A DNA stretch of 64,000 nt from positions 62,001 to 126,000 of the forward strand of contig NZ_JAAGNZ010000001.1 of assembly GCF_010747415.1 (NCBI RefSeq), given 5' to 3'. Origin of the DNA: Spirosoma agri (GTDB lineage Bacteria; Bacteroidota; Bacteroidia; Cytophagales; Spirosomataceae). Position numbers and translations under genes: made by a program. The notes under the pieces are model-generated. The model saw only the letters and a program-made list of their open reading frames with translations. It had not been told where the DNA came from and made no database searches. This document shows positions 63,140 to 64,000 of this stretch, in pieces. How positions within the stretch are numbered: position 1 is the first letter of the stretch; each line of letters opens with the position of its first letter.

Positions 63140-64000
63140 ATGTCATCTGTTGTTCCTGCGCAACCACGCCGAATCTGGCTCGATACGGATATTATGATCG
63201 GGATGAAGGATAAAACACCCCGTGAAGTAGACGATGCCATCGCGCTGATCATGGCGCTTGAACACCCCGATAAAATCGAAATCGTGGGGATCAGCACAAT
63301 CACCTACGCCAATTACGGACACGATGTGACGCAGAAACTGCTGGGCTGGTACAACAAAACCGGTCGAACGATTCCGGTGTATCGTGGGTCCGACACGGCC
63401 CAGGACGTTGGCACGGAAAACGAAGCAACGCGTGCCCTGGCGGATGCGCTTCAATTGGAGAAAATGCCGATTCTGGCTATTGGACCGGTTACGAACGTGG
63501 CAACGGTAATTAAAAACCACCCGGAACTGATCCCGCAAATCGAAGAGGTTGTCGTCTGTGCCGGGCGAACACCCGGTTTGCCCTTCAAACCGGGCTTGGA
63601 AAAGTTGTCGGTGGGCGATTATAACTTCGAGATGGACCCGGAGTCATTCCGGATCTTGTTTGACGCAGGGGTTAACATGGTGCTGTCGGGTTATGAGTGC
63701 AGCGTTTATACCTTTTTGGGGAAGACGGATATTGAGTTTCTGAACAACGCGACCGAAGCCGATCAGTGGGTATATGACCAGCTACGTCCCTGGCAGCAAT
63801 TTAACGAAGAGCTGTTTGGCGTAGACGGTTTTGTACCCTGGGATACAACGCCCCTTGGCTACCTGACGCACCCCGACTACTTCAAGTATTATCGGGATAT
63901 TCCCGTTCGAATCAATGTCCGCCAGAGCGATACTACACCCGGCGAAGATAAGCCGTATCTGGAAGTTTCGTACTCGTACGAAAACACACAATGGCGGGCG
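63140..64000 (+). CDS. Nucleoside hydrolase, partial at the window end
   Basis: 287 codons of an inosine/uridine-preferring nucleoside hydrolase, cut by the window end. The N terminus has IWLDTDIMIG (Asp15, Asp17), and the metal-binding VDDAIALIMAL (Asp31, Asp32) follows after a spacer longer than the compact DTDPGxDDA of typical members. Further marks are AIGPVTNVATV and SVGDYNFEMDPESFRILFDAG, the site of the calcium-binding NxxxDPE region. It should hydrolyse ribonucleosides to base and ribose in the cytoplasm. It follows the kinase gene by 10 bp, so the two are probably one operon. Confidence 0.9.
   Translation, partial: MSSVVPAQPRRIWLDTDIMIGMKDKTPREVDDAIALIMALEHPDKIEIVGISTITYANYGHDVTQKLLGWYNKTGRTIPVYRGSDTAQDVGTENEATRALADALQLEKMPILAIGPVTNVATVIKNHPELIPQIEEVVVCAGRTPGLPFKPGLEKLSVGDYNFEMDPESFRILFDAGVNMVLSGYECSVYTFLGKTDIEFLNNATEADQWVYDQLRPWQQFNEELFGVDGFVPWDTTPLGYLTHPDYFKYYRDIPVRINVRQSDTTPGEDKPYLEVSYSYENTQWRA

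Noticed and set aside
1..64000. CRISPR arrays, insertion sequences, integrases or prophage genes
   Set aside because: No regularly spaced repeats with unique spacers and no transposase, integrase or phage structural proteins were recognised on either strand.

Overview
The window looks like a chromosomal segment of a Bacteroidota bacterium, most likely order Cytophagales near Spirosoma. The reasons are a roughly 50% GC base composition, promoters of the Bacteroidota type (TTG or TTTG at -33, TAnnTTTG at -7), few Shine-Dalgarno sites, a PorZ protein and a cargo-type C-terminal domain of the type IX secretion system (T9SS), a TonB-dependent receptor with a carboxypeptidase-like N-terminal domain, and families such as DUF4301 and the NagB/PIG-L fusion. 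The genus is an inference. No phage, transposase, CRISPR array or rRNA was seen.

Layout. 0-2.5 kb: trpE and trpG on the minus strand, with palindromic repeats exactly at both stop codons. Upstream lies a complete attenuator: a Trp-rich leader peptide, an antiterminator segment and a terminator. Upstream of that, in the same predicted transcript, is a tRNA-Pro(CGG)-like sequence with structural lesions. 2.5-8.5 kb (minus): an oxidative sugar-type cluster (SDR, gluconate dehydrogenase subunit 3-like, GMC oxidoreductase, GH1-like glycosidase, alpha/beta hydrolase) and a DUF2141 protein. 8.7-19 kb: recQ, msrB, a secreted T9SS metalloprotease, a PBP4-type lipoprotein, an APC permease, crcB and an M14 peptidase. 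Two very long perfect palindromes (31- and 36-bp arms) sit at gene 3' ends here and share a 29-nt core while their arms differ.

19-32 kb: a TonB-dependent receptor plus beta-helix lipoprotein behind three 11-bp-spaced direct repeats, an Rrf2 regulator, DUF4301, a HAD phosphatase, the ruvX-def-nitrilase operon, an XdhC-like gene and a Gfo/Idh/MocA dehydrogenase. 32-42 kb: a NagB/PIG-L fusion, a two-domain protein with a nucleoside deoxyribosyltransferase-like domain (possible defence effector), an HGSNAT-like acyltransferase coupled to an unknown membrane protein, an M16 peptidase, a ScyD/ScyE-like lipoprotein and a dihaem cytochrome c.

42-50 kb: a TPP riboswitch in front of thiM-thiE-thiD-tenA (thiamine salvage), a PPOX-fold protein, a pappalysin-like metalloprotease, a serine hydrolase and a siderophore-interacting protein. 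50-52 kb: an AT-rich stretch of unrecognised small genes. 52-64 kb: DUF2809, a HipA-like kinase with DUF3037, a beta-lactamase-fold hydrolase, a helix-hairpin-helix outer-membrane barrel, an unknown protein, tdk overlapping porZ, an aminoglycoside phosphotransferase-family kinase and a nucleoside hydrolase cut by the window end.

The strongest candidates for something undescribed are the tRNA-like sequence fused to the trp attenuator leader, and the shared-core, mirrored-arm palindromes at gene ends.
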